Positions 32,063 through 40,326 of a DNA stretch of 48,852 nucleotides are shown here, in pieces. The notes under the pieces were generated by a model. That model saw only the letters and a list, made by a program, of their open reading frames with translations. It was not told the DNA's origin and searched no databases. Origin of the DNA: DATBFX01 sp036558305 (GTDB lineage: Bacteria > Chloroflexota > Chloroflexia > Thermomicrobiales > UBA6265); the NCBI GenBank assembly GCA_036558305.1, contig DATBFX010000424.1:1-48852 (forward strand), in the 5' to 3' direction. A program made the translations under genes and the position numbers. Position 1 is the stretch's first letter. Each line of letters opens with the position of its first letter.

Positions 32063-32084
32063 TGCGCCGAGAGAGGAGCCGGTC

Positions 32085-34352
32085 GTGAGCAAGTCCGACA
32101 AACCGCACATGGCACGGGTCAGTAGGGGCTGGAATCCCAGTCTCTGGGCGAGTCGCAAACCGTTCGGCATCGGCGAGCAGCACCCGAACAACTTCAACGA
32201 GATCGCCCGCGCGATGTGGGAGAACCGGGACGAGGCGGGATACGCCTGGCGCATCCTCACCCAAGGGGTCTGCGACGGCTGCGCGCTCGGGGTGGCCGGG
32301 CTGCACGATTGGACGATGGACGGCACGCACCTCTGCAACATCCGGCTCCGGCTGCTCCGCCTCAACACGATGCCCGCACTCGATCCGGCCGTTCTGGCCG
32401 ACGTCGCCGCGCTCCGCACGAAATCGAGCGCCGAGCTGCGCGCCCTCGGCCGCCTGCCGTACCCGATGGTGCGGCGCCGCGGCGACACCGGCTTCCGGCG
32501 CGTCTCCTGGGAAGAGGCGCTCGACCTCGTCGCCCGCCGCATCCGTGATTCGGCCCCCGCTCGGCTCGGCTTCTACCTGACCAGCCGCGGCACCCCGAAC
32601 GAGACCTACTACGCGGCGCAAAAGGCCGTGCGGGCGATCGGGACGAACTCGATCGACAACGCCGCCCGCATCTGCCACGCGCCGAGCACCGTCGCGCTCA
32701 AAGCGATGATCGGCGCCGGCGCCACGACCTGTTCCTACGGCGATTGGATCGGCACCGACCTCCTCGTCTTCATCGGCGCCAACCCGGCCAACAATCAGCC
32801 GGTCACCACCAAGTACCTGTACTACGCCAAAAAGGCCGGGACGAAGATCGTCCTCGTCAACACCTACCGCGAACCGGGGATGGAGCGGTACTGGATCCCG
32901 TCGGTCGTCGAGAGCGCCCTCTTCGGCACCAAATTCGCCGACCAGACCTTCCTGATCAACACCGGCGGCGACGTCGCCTTCCTCAACGGCGCCCTCAAGC
33001 ACGTCTTGGAGCGCGACCTGCTCGACCACGACTTCGTGCGGGATCACGCCGTCGGGCTCGACGAGGTCCGCTCCGCCCTCGCCGGGCAGGGCTGGGAGCG
33101 ATTGGAAACCCTTGCCGGTGTGCCGGAGACCGAGATGCGCGCCTTCGGGCAGATGATCGGCGAGGCGAAGACGGCGGTGCTCGTCTGGAGTATGGGAGTC
33201 ACCCAACACGAATTCGGCGAGGACGGGGTGCGCGCGATCGTCAACCTCGGGTTGACGCGCGGGTTCGTCGGGCGCGAGCGCTGCGGCTTGATGCCGATCC
33301 GCGGTCACTCCGGCGTCCAGGGCGGCGCCGAGATGGGCGCCTACGCGACGGCGTTCCCCGGTGGGTTGCCGGTGACGGCCGAGAACGCGGCGCGGCTCTC
33401 CGCGCTCTGGGGATTCGAGGTGCCGTCCGCACCGGGTCTGACGACACCGGAGATGATCGATGCCGCCCATCGCGGCGAACTCGACGTGCTCTTCTCCGCC
33501 GGCGGCAACTTCCTGGAGGCGCTGCCGGACCCGGTCTACGTCGACGAGGCGCTGGGACGGGTGCCGCTCCGGGTGCACCAGGACATCGTCGTCTCCAGCC
33601 AGATGCTGGTCGATCCGGCCGACACCGTCGTCCTGCTGCCGGCGGCCACGCGTTACGAGATGCCGGGCGGGATCACCCAGACCTCGACCGAGCGGCGGAT
33701 CATGTTCAGTCCCGAGATTCCCGGACGCCGCATCGGCGAAGCGCGTCCCGAATGGGAGATCTACCTCGATCTGGCCCGGCGTGTCCGCCCGGAGTTGGCC
33801 GATCGGCTGACCTTCGCCGGAACGCAGGCCATCCGCGAGGAGATCGCCCGCGTCGTGCCCCTCTACGAGGGCATCCAGCACCTCCGCAACACCGGCGATC
33901 AGGTGCAATACGGCGGACCGCACCTCTGCGCCGGTTGGCGGTTCGCCACGGCGGACGGGAAAGCGCACTTCCTGCCGGCTGCGCTGCCGGCGATGGAGGT
34001 ACCCGAGGGGATGTTCGCCGTCGCCACCCGGCGCGGCAAGCAGTTCAACAGCATGGTCCACGCGGCCAAGGACGCGATCACCGGCGCCGGCCGCGATGCG
34101 GTGCTGATGAATCCCGCCGACGCCGCGGCCCTCGGTCTGGTCGAGGGCGAGCCGATCGTACTCCGCAACGAAATCGGCGAGTATCACGGCCGCGTCCGCC
34201 TGGCACCGATCAAACCGCGGAACCTGCAAATCCACTGGCCGGAGGGGAACGTCCTGATCGACCACCGCCAGCGCTCGCCCGCGTCCCACGTCCCGGATTA
34301 CAACGCCCTCGTCCGGGTCGAGCGCGTCGCCGCGCCGCTGGCGGCCGACTAG
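32085..34352 (+). CDS. FdhF/YdeP-family molybdopterin oxidoreductase
   Basis: The 755-residue protein is a Mo-bis-MGD enzyme of the DMSO reductase family, YdeP/FdhF branch. The N-terminal segment has Cys63-x2-Cys66 and Cys84 (GVCDGCALGVAG ... GTHLCN), only part of the usual four-cysteine iron-sulfur set. The Mo ligand is Cys197, followed by His198, in NAARICHAPSTVAL, aligned with selenocysteine-His of formate dehydrogenase H. Other blocks are NPANNQPVTTKYLYYAKKAG and the C-terminal molydopterin-binding domain (MNPADAAALGLVEGEPIVLR). GTG 32085 follows AGGAG at suitable spacing. E. coli YdeP is linked to acid resistance, but the reaction here is unknown. FdhD follows five bases later. Confidence 0.9.
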   Translation: MSKSDKPHMARVSRGWNPSLWASRKPFGIGEQHPNNFNEIARAMWENRDEAGYAWRILTQGVCDGCALGVAGLHDWTMDGTHLCNIRLRLLRLNTMPALDPAVLADVAALRTKSSAELRALGRLPYPMVRRRGDTGFRRVSWEEALDLVARRIRDSAPARLGFYLTSRGTPNETYYAAQKAVRAIGTNSIDNAARICHAPSTVALKAMIGAGATTCSYGDWIGTDLLVFIGANPANNQPVTTKYLYYAKKAGTKIVLVNTYREPGMERYWIPSVVESALFGTKFADQTFLINTGGDVAFLNGALKHVLERDLLDHDFVRDHAVGLDEVRSALAGQGWERLETLAGVPETEMRAFGQMIGEAKTAVLVWSMGVTQHEFGEDGVRAIVNLGLTRGFVGRERCGLMPIRGHSGVQGGAEMGAYATAFPGGLPVTAENAARLSALWGFEVPSAPGLTTPEMIDAAHRGELDVLFSAGGNFLEALPDPVYVDEALGRVPLRVHQDIVVSSQMLVDPADTVVLLPAATRYEMPGGITQTSTERRIMFSPEIPGRRIGEARPEWEIYLDLARRVRPELADRLTFAGTQAIREEIARVVPLYEGIQHLRNTGDQVQYGGPHLCAGWRFATADGKAHFLPAALPAMEVPEGMFAVATRRGKQFNSMVHAAKDAITGAGRDAVLMNPADAAALGLVEGEPIVLRNEIGEYHGRVRLAPIKPRNLQIHWPEGNVLIDHRQRSPASHVPDYNALVRVERVAAPLAAD

Positions 34353-34357
34353 ACGCT

Positions 34358-35212
34358 ATGGAAGGCCGGCGCCGCGGTCAGACCCGCGCCCGCGTGCGGG
34401 TCGTCGAAGGCGGTCGTGCGCGCATCGAGAAGGACGTGCTGGCGACCGAGGAGCCGCTTGAGATCCGCGTGCATGCCGGAGGTTCCACCCGCTCCGTCGC
34501 GGTGACGATGCGGACGCCCGGTGCCGACTTCGAACTCGCCGCCGGGTTCCTCTTCGGCGAAGGGCTGATCTCGTCGCGAGACGACGTCGATCGTCTCAGC
34601 TACTGCGTCGGCGACGACGCCTGCGACGGCGAGCAGCAGTACAACGTCGTCACCGTCGATCTCCGCCCGCACCTCACCCCCGATCTGCTCCTGCTCGACC
34701 GCAACTTCGTGATCACGAGCGCCTGCGGCATCTGCGGCAAGTCGAGTCTCGACCAGGTTGAGCGGCGAGGAATCGCTCCCCTGGCACCGGGTCCGGTCGT
34801 GCCGCACGAAGTCCTCTACGGGTTGCCCGACAAACTCCGCGGCGCCCAGGGTCTATTCGCCACAACCGGCGGGCTTCACGCGGCAGGACTCTTCGGGGCG
34901 GACGGCGAGTTGATCGCCCTCCGGGAAGACGTCGGCCGGCACAACGCGGTCGACAAACTCGTCGGTTGGGCGCTGCTGGACGGGCAACTACCCCTCCACG
35001 ACAAGATCGTGATGGTGAGCGGGCGGAGCAGTTTCGAGATTGCCCAGAAGTGCGTCGCCGCCGGGGTGCCGATCCTCTGCGCCGTCTCCGCCCCGAGCAG
35101 TCTGGCGGTCGACCTCGCCCGCCGCTTCGGATTGACCTTGATCGGATTCCTGCGCGGCGACCGTTTCAACATCTACCACGGCGCGCACCGGATCGACTTG
35201 CCAGAAGCCTGA
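34358..35212 (+). CDS. fdhD: FdhD sulfurtransferase for formate dehydrogenase-type enzymes
   Basis: FdhD passes sulfur from a cysteine desulfurase to the Mo-bis-MGD cofactor, needed for activity of FdhF-type enzymes. The 284-residue product has the conserved loop ITSACGICGKSSLDQ with Cys123 and Cys126, plus FELAAGFLFGEGLIS, ATTGGLHAAGLF, REDVGRHNAVDKLVGWAL and MVSGRSSFEIAQKC, all family signatures. Its position immediately after the FdhF-like gene (five-base gap) shows that it serves that enzyme. Confidence 0.96.
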   Translation: MEGRRRGQTRARVRVVEGGRARIEKDVLATEEPLEIRVHAGGSTRSVAVTMRTPGADFELAAGFLFGEGLISSRDDVDRLSYCVGDDACDGEQQYNVVTVDLRPHLTPDLLLLDRNFVITSACGICGKSSLDQVERRGIAPLAPGPVVPHEVLYGLPDKLRGAQGLFATTGGLHAAGLFGADGELIALREDVGRHNAVDKLVGWALLDGQLPLHDKIVMVSGRSSFEIAQKCVAAGVPILCAVSAPSSLAVDLARRFGLTLIGFLRGDRFNIYHGAHRIDLPEA

Positions 35213-35231
35213 CGCGCGCAGGAGGACCGCC

Positions 35232-35531
35232 GTGGCCAACGAAACCTATCTGCCATACCTGACCTGGCTGGGCTTTTCCGCCCTGATCGGCTCGATGACG
35301 GTCCGCTGGCTCGATCTCTGGCGGTTGCGCACCGAGCGGCACCACAACGCCGCGGTCGCCCGGAACAAAGACTTGGCGGGGAATCTCGCCTACCCCTGGC
35401 TGGCCCAACACCCGGTCTGGATCGGCCTCGTCGTCGGCGTCGTCGCCTTGGCGATCGGCTGGTTCTTGATCTACAGCTACCGCAAGGCCGAGCGATATTG
35501 GGCAACGTTGCCGGCGCCCGAGGCTGCCTAA
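35232..35531 (+). CDS. Small two-helix membrane protein
   Basis: A 99-residue protein of no known family with two hydrophobic helices (YLTWLGFSALIGSMTV and PVWIGLVVGVVALAIGWFLI) joined by a basic loop RTERHHNAAVARNKD. GGAGG stands six bases before the GTG. It lies 19 bases after fdhD on the same strand, so it belongs to the Mo-oxidoreductase operon and might anchor that enzyme at the membrane, which is inference. Its stop overlaps the end of the convergent hicB gene. Confidence 0.72.
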   Translation: MANETYLPYLTWLGFSALIGSMTVRWLDLWRLRTERHHNAAVARNKDLAGNLAYPWLAQHPVWIGLVVGVVALAIGWFLIYSYRKAERYWATLPAPEAA

Positions 35532-35791
35532 TCCGCAATGGCCAAAGCAGGCTCGGCAATGGCGACACTGAGATCGACATCGACCGTGGCAATCTGGGCG
35601 TCTAGGCGAACCCCGGACGCGGCCAGCGACTCGGGAGTTTCGCTGGCGAAATAGAGATGGATGGCCTCCCGCGCATTGGCCATTGCCTCTTCGACCGTAT
35701 CGCCATCGGTCACGAGACCTGGCAAGCCAACGGCGGTGACGGTGTAACCGCCATCTTCAAGATCCGGCGTCAAGACGATCACGAAGCGCAT
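35528..35791 (-). CDS. HicB-family antitoxin-like protein, no HicA partner
   Basis: The 87-residue protein matches the short HicB fold: a degenerate RNase-H-like domain with VIVLTPDLEDGGYTVTAVGL, PGLVTDGDTVEEAMANAREA and IHLYFASE. AGGATAGGGG precedes the ATG. The classical toxin HicA, which usually lies directly upstream, is absent; the 97 bases upstream contain no frame for it, and the other side is occupied by a convergent gene. It may be a solitary regulator or act on a HicA encoded elsewhere. Confidence 0.85.
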   Translation of the reverse strand: MRFVIVLTPDLEDGGYTVTAVGLPGLVTDGDTVEEAMANAREAIHLYFASETPESLAASGVRLDAQIATVDVDLSVAIAEPALAIAD

Positions 35792-35888
35792 CGTCCCCTA
35801 TCCTTTCAGGGGGCTCCGATTACCGTCGATCAGTTTGACATAGAGCACGAGGAATCAAAGTAACTGTCTACGGCGGGTCGCAGAGCTT

Positions 35889-35964
35889 GTAGGGGCGGAC
35901 CGCCGTGTCCGCCCTGCCACGTCGGCACCAATGTGCGAGGGCGGACACGGCGGTCCGCCCCTAC
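35889..35964. repeat. Double GGGCGGAC palindrome, between hicB and prfC
   Basis: Two 27-base units (35889-35915 and 35938-35964) lie head to head around a 22-base loop. The sequence of the arms matches the copy at 20561-20640. The loop bases differ but start with the same GCCACG when read in matching orientation. Confidence 0.8.
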
Positions 35965-35995
35965 GCGCAACGGACGCCACTCCTCTGCGACGCCC

Positions 35996-37627
35996 CTAAT
36001 CGCCAGCCGCGATGTCGAGGAACCGGATGTCCTGACTGTTCTCTTCCGCGTAGCGCAGGTCCCAGGCGGTGGTGAACAAAATCACCGGTTGTCCGGTGCG
36101 GTCCTCGGTTCGCATGCGGCCCCGTCCGCTCCCCAATACCGCGAGCTCGCTCGCTGGACCAACGACCCAGCGCGCCAGCGAGTAAGGTAGCAGTTCCAAA
36201 CGGGTTTGGACGCCGTATTCCGCTTCGAGACGCGCCCGCACGACGTCGAACTGGAGGGCGCCAACCGCTGCCAGGATCGGTTCCCGGCGCCCGCTCGTGA
36301 CCGGGTAGAAAAGCTGGATCGCCCCTTCCTCTTCGATCTGGGACAATCCCTTGAGGAACTGCTTGTACTTGTCCGCCTGGGTCGCCTGGAGCGCCGCGAA
36401 GTATTCCGGCTGGAACCGGGGCAGTGGCGGGAAACTCCCAATCTCGCGCTCGCTGACCGTGTCGCCGATCGCGAACAGTCCGGGGTTGACGATGCCGATG
36501 ACGTCGCCCGCGAAGGCTTCCTCGACGACCTCTCGCTCCTGACCGAACAAACGCAGGGGAGGAGCGAGACGAACCCGCCGTCGCAGACGCGGATGCCAAA
36601 CCTCCACGTCCCGCCGAAACCTGCCGGAGCAGACGCGAAGAAAGGCAACGCGATCGCGGTGGCGCGGGTCCATGTTCGCCTGGATCTTGAAGACGAATCC
36701 GGTGAACGCCGTGGCAGCCGGTTCGACCAGGGACACGTCGGTGCCCCTTGGCGCGGGTGGCGGTGCGTAGTCGACGAAGGCGTCGAGAAAAAGCTGGACG
36801 CCGAAGTTGGTCAACGCGCTGCCGAAGGAGACGGGCGTCAGTTCGCCGGCAAGAACGCGATCGAGGTCAAACGGCGCCCCGGCGAGTTCGACCAACTCGA
36901 CTTCTTCGCGTAGCCGTTCCGCCGGCATGGTACCGACCGCCGCATCGAGCATGGGATCGCTGAGAGCGGAGACGCGGACGGGGGCACGGCGGGCACCGTG
37001 CTCGGTCCGTTCGAAGAGGTGGACCGTGCGGCTGCGCAGATCGTAGAGACCGCGGAAGTCGACGCCGTCGCCGATCGGCCAGGTCAGCGGGCAGGTTTTC
37101 AGACCGAGGACGCGTTCGATCTCGTCGAGCAGATCGAGCGGGTGCCTGCCGGGGCGATCGAGTTTGTTGATGAAGGTAAAAATCGGGACGCGACGCAGGC
37201 GGCAGACCTCGAACAGTTTGAGCGTCTGCGGCTCGATGCCGCGGGCGGCGTCGAGCACCATCACCGCGCTGTCGACCGCGGTGAGTGTGCGGTAGGTGTC
37301 TTCCGAAAAGTCCTGGTGGCCGGGCGTATCGAGGAGGTTGATCTGCCGGTCCCGGTAGGGGAACGTCAGCACCGTCGAGGAAATCGAGATGCCCCGCTCC
37401 CGCTCGATCGCCATCCAATCCGAAGCGGCGTGACGTTGCGCTTTTCGCGCCGCCACCGAGCCCGCCAGATTGACGGCACCTCCGTAGAGGAGCAGTTTCT
37501 CGGTCAGCGTGGTCTTTCCGGCGTCGGGGTGGGAGATAATGGCGAAGGTTCTGCGGCGCCCGACCTCGCCGGACAGGGCGGGATCGGCATCCAGGATCGA
37601 GACCGAACGAGTTAGCGTGGTTTCCAT
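35996..37627 (-). CDS. prfC: Peptide chain release factor 3
   Basis: RF3 is a GTPase that removes RF1 or RF2 from the ribosome after termination. The 543-residue product has all GTP-binding motifs: ISHPDAGKTT (P-loop, 31-40), ERERGISISS (switch I), DTPGHQDF (100-107) and NKLD (154-157). Domain II and the RF3 C-terminal domain (FQPEYFAALQATQADKYKQF, PILAAVGALQFDVVRARLEA) are complete. Length is close to the usual 530. The ATG at 37627 begins METTLTRSVS. It is a single gene, with a candidate promoter about 90 bases upstream. Confidence 0.95.
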   Translation of the reverse strand: METTLTRSVSILDADPALSGEVGRRRTFAIISHPDAGKTTLTEKLLLYGGAVNLAGSVAARKAQRHAASDWMAIERERGISISSTVLTFPYRDRQINLLDTPGHQDFSEDTYRTLTAVDSAVMVLDAARGIEPQTLKLFEVCRLRRVPIFTFINKLDRPGRHPLDLLDEIERVLGLKTCPLTWPIGDGVDFRGLYDLRSRTVHLFERTEHGARRAPVRVSALSDPMLDAAVGTMPAERLREEVELVELAGAPFDLDRVLAGELTPVSFGSALTNFGVQLFLDAFVDYAPPPAPRGTDVSLVEPAATAFTGFVFKIQANMDPRHRDRVAFLRVCSGRFRRDVEVWHPRLRRRVRLAPPLRLFGQEREVVEEAFAGDVIGIVNPGLFAIGDTVSEREIGSFPPLPRFQPEYFAALQATQADKYKQFLKGLSQIEEEGAIQLFYPVTSGRREPILAAVGALQFDVVRARLEAEYGVQTRLELLPYSLARWVVGPASELAVLGSGRGRMRTEDRTGQPVILFTTAWDLRYAEENSQDIRFLDIAAGD

Positions 37628-37709
37628 GCAGCGGTGCGCTCCAAAAAGTGGTGCGACGAGATTGCGATCGGCCGCACAACCAAAACGGCCGCAAGCGGCC
37701 GCACGCGTC

Positions 37710-37736
37710 AGTATAGGTGTTCCACGGTTGAGGCAA
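37710..37736 (-). promoter_or_regulatory. Candidate prfC promoter with leader hairpin
   Basis: On the minus strand TTGCCT (37736-37731) and TATACT (37715-37710) are separated by 15 bases, short but with a good -10 box. Just downstream, CGGCCGC-AA-GCGGCCG (37686-37701) would form a hairpin in the mRNA leader. Confidence 0.35.
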
Positions 37737-37771
37737 CAGGCGAGGCGGTCTGCGTGGGTCCCAACCCACCG

Positions 37772-38104
37772 CTAACCGGCGCTGGCCGGGGCCGACTCCT
37801 GACCGACGATCGGTTTCAAGTAGATCAGATACTCGTTCAGACCGACTTTGAGCACGCGGCTGACCTGATAGCGCGTCTGATTGGCGTTGTCCTTGTAGAT
37901 CCCCCCCGCGCGGAACCGACCGAGCCGCATCTCGCGGGCGGTCTTGGCGACCAGCTCGTAGGTGATCTTGCCGCAGTGTTGGCAGGTGAAGTATTGATTG
38001 ACTTCGTCGGTCGGTCCGGTGTAGCCGCGCTGCACGAGGCGCGTTTCGGCGCTCCCGCACCAGGGGCAGCGTCGCTCAGTCTGAATTGATTGCATGGCTG
38101 CCAT
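37772..38104 (-). CDS. Zinc-ribbon protein of unknown function
   Basis: The 110-residue product contains two CxxC pairs, CPWCGSAETRLVQRGY and FTCQHCGKITYELV, forming one zinc ribbon, followed by about 50 residues (RYQVSRVLKVGLNEYLIYLK) without known family. Start choice is open: ATG 38104 has AGGAAAGG nine bases upstream; ATG 38146 would add 14 residues and ATG 38095 would remove three. It is divergent from the trehalose-phosphate synthase gene and upstream of prfC on the same strand. A role in nucleic-acid binding is possible but not shown. Confidence 0.75.
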   Translation of the reverse strand: MAAMQSIQTERRCPWCGSAETRLVQRGYTGPTDEVNQYFTCQHCGKITYELVAKTAREMRLGRFRAGGIYKDNANQTRYQVSRVLKVGLNEYLIYLKPIVGQESAPASAG

Positions 38105-38381
38105 GGCAGCCGGCCTTTCCTCGTGCTCCGGGCCCTGTTCGAACATGGAGTCGAATTGTATCAGCTATGTCGGAGGCGGTCACAACCGCCTCCACCAGGG
38201 TCGTACGCCGTTGCTCGCGGCGTATCGCGCCCCAGGCAGGAGGGAAAGAGGGATAATGTTCCTGGCTGGACCGGCGTCCACCGCAACACCCGATCGTTCG
38301 CGCAACCTGTCCGGGCGGCGAGATGAGCGCCGGGACCATGGTCATCGCCGACGACGACGTCCGAAGGAGGAGCCACCTGCC

Positions 38382-40046
38382 GTGACCAGTTCTTCGACCC
38401 CTCCCGGCTACGCGCCGGCGGCCGATCCCGACGACACCGACCGCATCCTGGCCGGACGCACGCTGATCGTCGCCTCCAATCGCGGCCCGGTCACCTTCAC
38501 CCACGAAGGCGACGGCAAGTTCTCCTCACGCAGGGGGAGCGGCGGCGTCGTGACGGCGGTCAGCGCGATCGCCCGTGATCGCCAGCCGATCTGGGTCGCT
38601 TGCGCGATGACGGACGGCGACCGCCTGCGGGCCGAACTCGCCAGGCAAAACGACGAGGTGCTGATCAGTCCCCCCGGTCCCCGGCCCGACTTTCGCGTCC
38701 GCTTCGTCGTTCCCACGCCGGAGGCGTACCACGACTACTACAACGTCATCAGCAACCCACTGCTCTGGTTTTTGCAGCACTACCTCTGGGACACGCCCCG
38801 CGCGCCCGACATCACCGCGGAGACGTGGCGCGCCTGGAACGAGGGGTACGCCGTCGTCAATCGCCAATTCGCCGAAGAGATCCTCGCCGTCTGCCACGAG
38901 TGCGCCGACGAACCGATCGTCATGCTCCAGGACTACCACCTCTATCTCTGCGCCGGGTACATCCGGGAGCGTCGGCCGGCCGCGATCGTCCAACAGTTCG
39001 TCCACATCCCCTGGCCCGACCCCGACTACTGGCGGTTGCTGCCGCTGAAAATCCGCCGTGCTATCTGTGAAGGGATGCTCGGCAACGACATCGTCGGGTT
39101 CCAGACGCGGGACCATGCCCGGAGTTTTATGTACACCTGCGAGGCGTACGTGCCCGGTGCCGTGATCGATTACACCGGCCGTGGCGTTCTCTGGAATGGG
39201 CGGCGGATCGAGGTGCGCGACTACCCGATCTCGATCGACGTCGAAGCGGTGCGCCGGGCTGCCTACAACAAAGAGGCGCGCAGTCACGACCGCTACCTGC
39301 CGAGCTACTTCAACGAGTTCACGGTCCTCCGGGTCGATCGGGCCGAACCGAGCAAGAACATCGTCCGCGGATTCCAGGCGTTCGGACGCTTCCTGGAGGC
39401 ACATCCGGACTTTCTCGGGCGGGTCAATTTCGTCGCGATCATGGTCCCGTCGCGGATGGAGGTCGAGGAATACCAGGACTATCTGGACGACGTCAGCTCC
39501 ATCGTCGGGCGGATCAACGCCCACTACGCCAACGTCGAAACCGGTTGGCAACCGATCCACCTGATCATGGGCGAGAACTACCCCCGCGCGCTTGCCGCGA
39601 TGAAGTGGTACGACGTCCTCCTGGTCAACACGATCATCGATGGGATGAATCTGGTCGCCAAGGAGGGTTGCCTCCTCAACGAGCGCAACGGCGTCCTCAT
39701 CCTCTCGGAAGGCGCCGGGGCCGCCAACCAGCTCGGCGACGATGCGCTGATGGTCGCCCCGGCCGACATCGAAGGGACGGCCCAGGCGCTTTACCAGGCG
39801 ATGACGATGCCGCTCTCCGAACGCCGCCGCCGCGCCGAAAATCTCCGCCGCACGGTCGAGGCGGACGACGTTGCCAAGTGGTTCCGAGAGCAACTCTGGG
39901 ACATCGCCCGTTATGCCATCCGCGGCGAGCGCGATCCCGGCGCGGTTCTTCCCGACGGTTCGCTCGCTGCCGGCAACGGCGTTTCCCAGGACGACCCGCA
40001 CCGCCGGATCCAGGTCGTGGTAGCGACACCGACCGGCGGCGAGTGA
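38382..40046 (+). CDS. Trehalose-6-phosphate synthase family glycosyltransferase (GT20)
   Basis: The 554-residue protein belongs to GT20, which joins glucose from a nucleotide sugar to glucose 6-phosphate to make trehalose 6-phosphate, an osmo- and heat protectant. Motifs are LIVASNRGPVTF, MLQDYHLYLCAGYIRERRP, VHIPWPDPDYWRLLPLKIRR, VGFQTRDHARSF, VLRVDRAEPSKNIVRGFQAF and KEGCLLNERNGVLILSEGAG. It is longer than E. coli OtsA (about 474) through N- and C-terminal tails, and some core segments differ, so a related sugar-phosphate product cannot be excluded. GTG 38382 is preceded by GGAGGAG nine bases upstream. No phosphatase (OtsB) gene follows. Confidence 0.85.
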   Translation: MTSSSTPPGYAPAADPDDTDRILAGRTLIVASNRGPVTFTHEGDGKFSSRRGSGGVVTAVSAIARDRQPIWVACAMTDGDRLRAELARQNDEVLISPPGPRPDFRVRFVVPTPEAYHDYYNVISNPLLWFLQHYLWDTPRAPDITAETWRAWNEGYAVVNRQFAEEILAVCHECADEPIVMLQDYHLYLCAGYIRERRPAAIVQQFVHIPWPDPDYWRLLPLKIRRAICEGMLGNDIVGFQTRDHARSFMYTCEAYVPGAVIDYTGRGVLWNGRRIEVRDYPISIDVEAVRRAAYNKEARSHDRYLPSYFNEFTVLRVDRAEPSKNIVRGFQAFGRFLEAHPDFLGRVNFVAIMVPSRMEVEEYQDYLDDVSSIVGRINAHYANVETGWQPIHLIMGENYPRALAAMKWYDVLLVNTIIDGMNLVAKEGCLLNERNGVLILSEGAGAANQLGDDALMVAPADIEGTAQALYQAMTMPLSERRRRAENLRRTVEADDVAKWFREQLWDIARYAIRGERDPGAVLPDGSLAAGNGVSQDDPHRRIQVVVATPTGGE

Positions 40047-40174
40047 TCGCACGATCGGCGGCGTGACGCGACCGTCCTCCGCGGGGTAGGATGGCGACGG
40101 CAGATCGTGACCGCCGTACTCCGACCCGACCTTGAGCGGCCGGATACCTCAGATCAGCCTGTCTCGACTACCGT

Positions 40175-40191
40175 CCGGTCGTTGCGACCGG
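40175..40191. other. Small perfect hairpin in the otsA-like / binding-protein gap
   Basis: CCGGTCG-TTG-CGACCGG lies 128 bases after the glycosyltransferase stop and 31 bases before a promoter-like sequence. It might be a weak terminator or an operator for the next gene. Confidence 0.35.
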
Positions 40192-40221
40192 GAGGAGACG
40201 ACCGGCGTGCCCGTCCGCGCC

Positions 40222-40250
40222 TTGCCGACGAGATGCGTGCGGCCTAAAAT
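40222..40250 (+). promoter_or_regulatory. Candidate sigma-70 promoter of the peptide-binding protein gene
   Basis: TTGCCG (40222-40227), exactly 17 bases, then TAAAAT (40245-40250, five of six matches). The transcription start would be about 70 bases before the TTG start codon of the binding-protein gene. Confidence 0.55.
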
Positions 40251-40326
40251 GGCGAGCGTTCCCCGCGATTGACGCGACCAATCGGCGCACCGCGCTCCTC
40301 GCCTGCTGGACCAGGAGGAAGAACCG

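Noticed and set aside
32025..34289. A 754-codon minus-strand frame opposite the FdhF-like gene
   Set aside because: It mirrors the codon pattern of the sense gene and shows no domain; the sense gene has clear catalytic motifs and a ribosome site.
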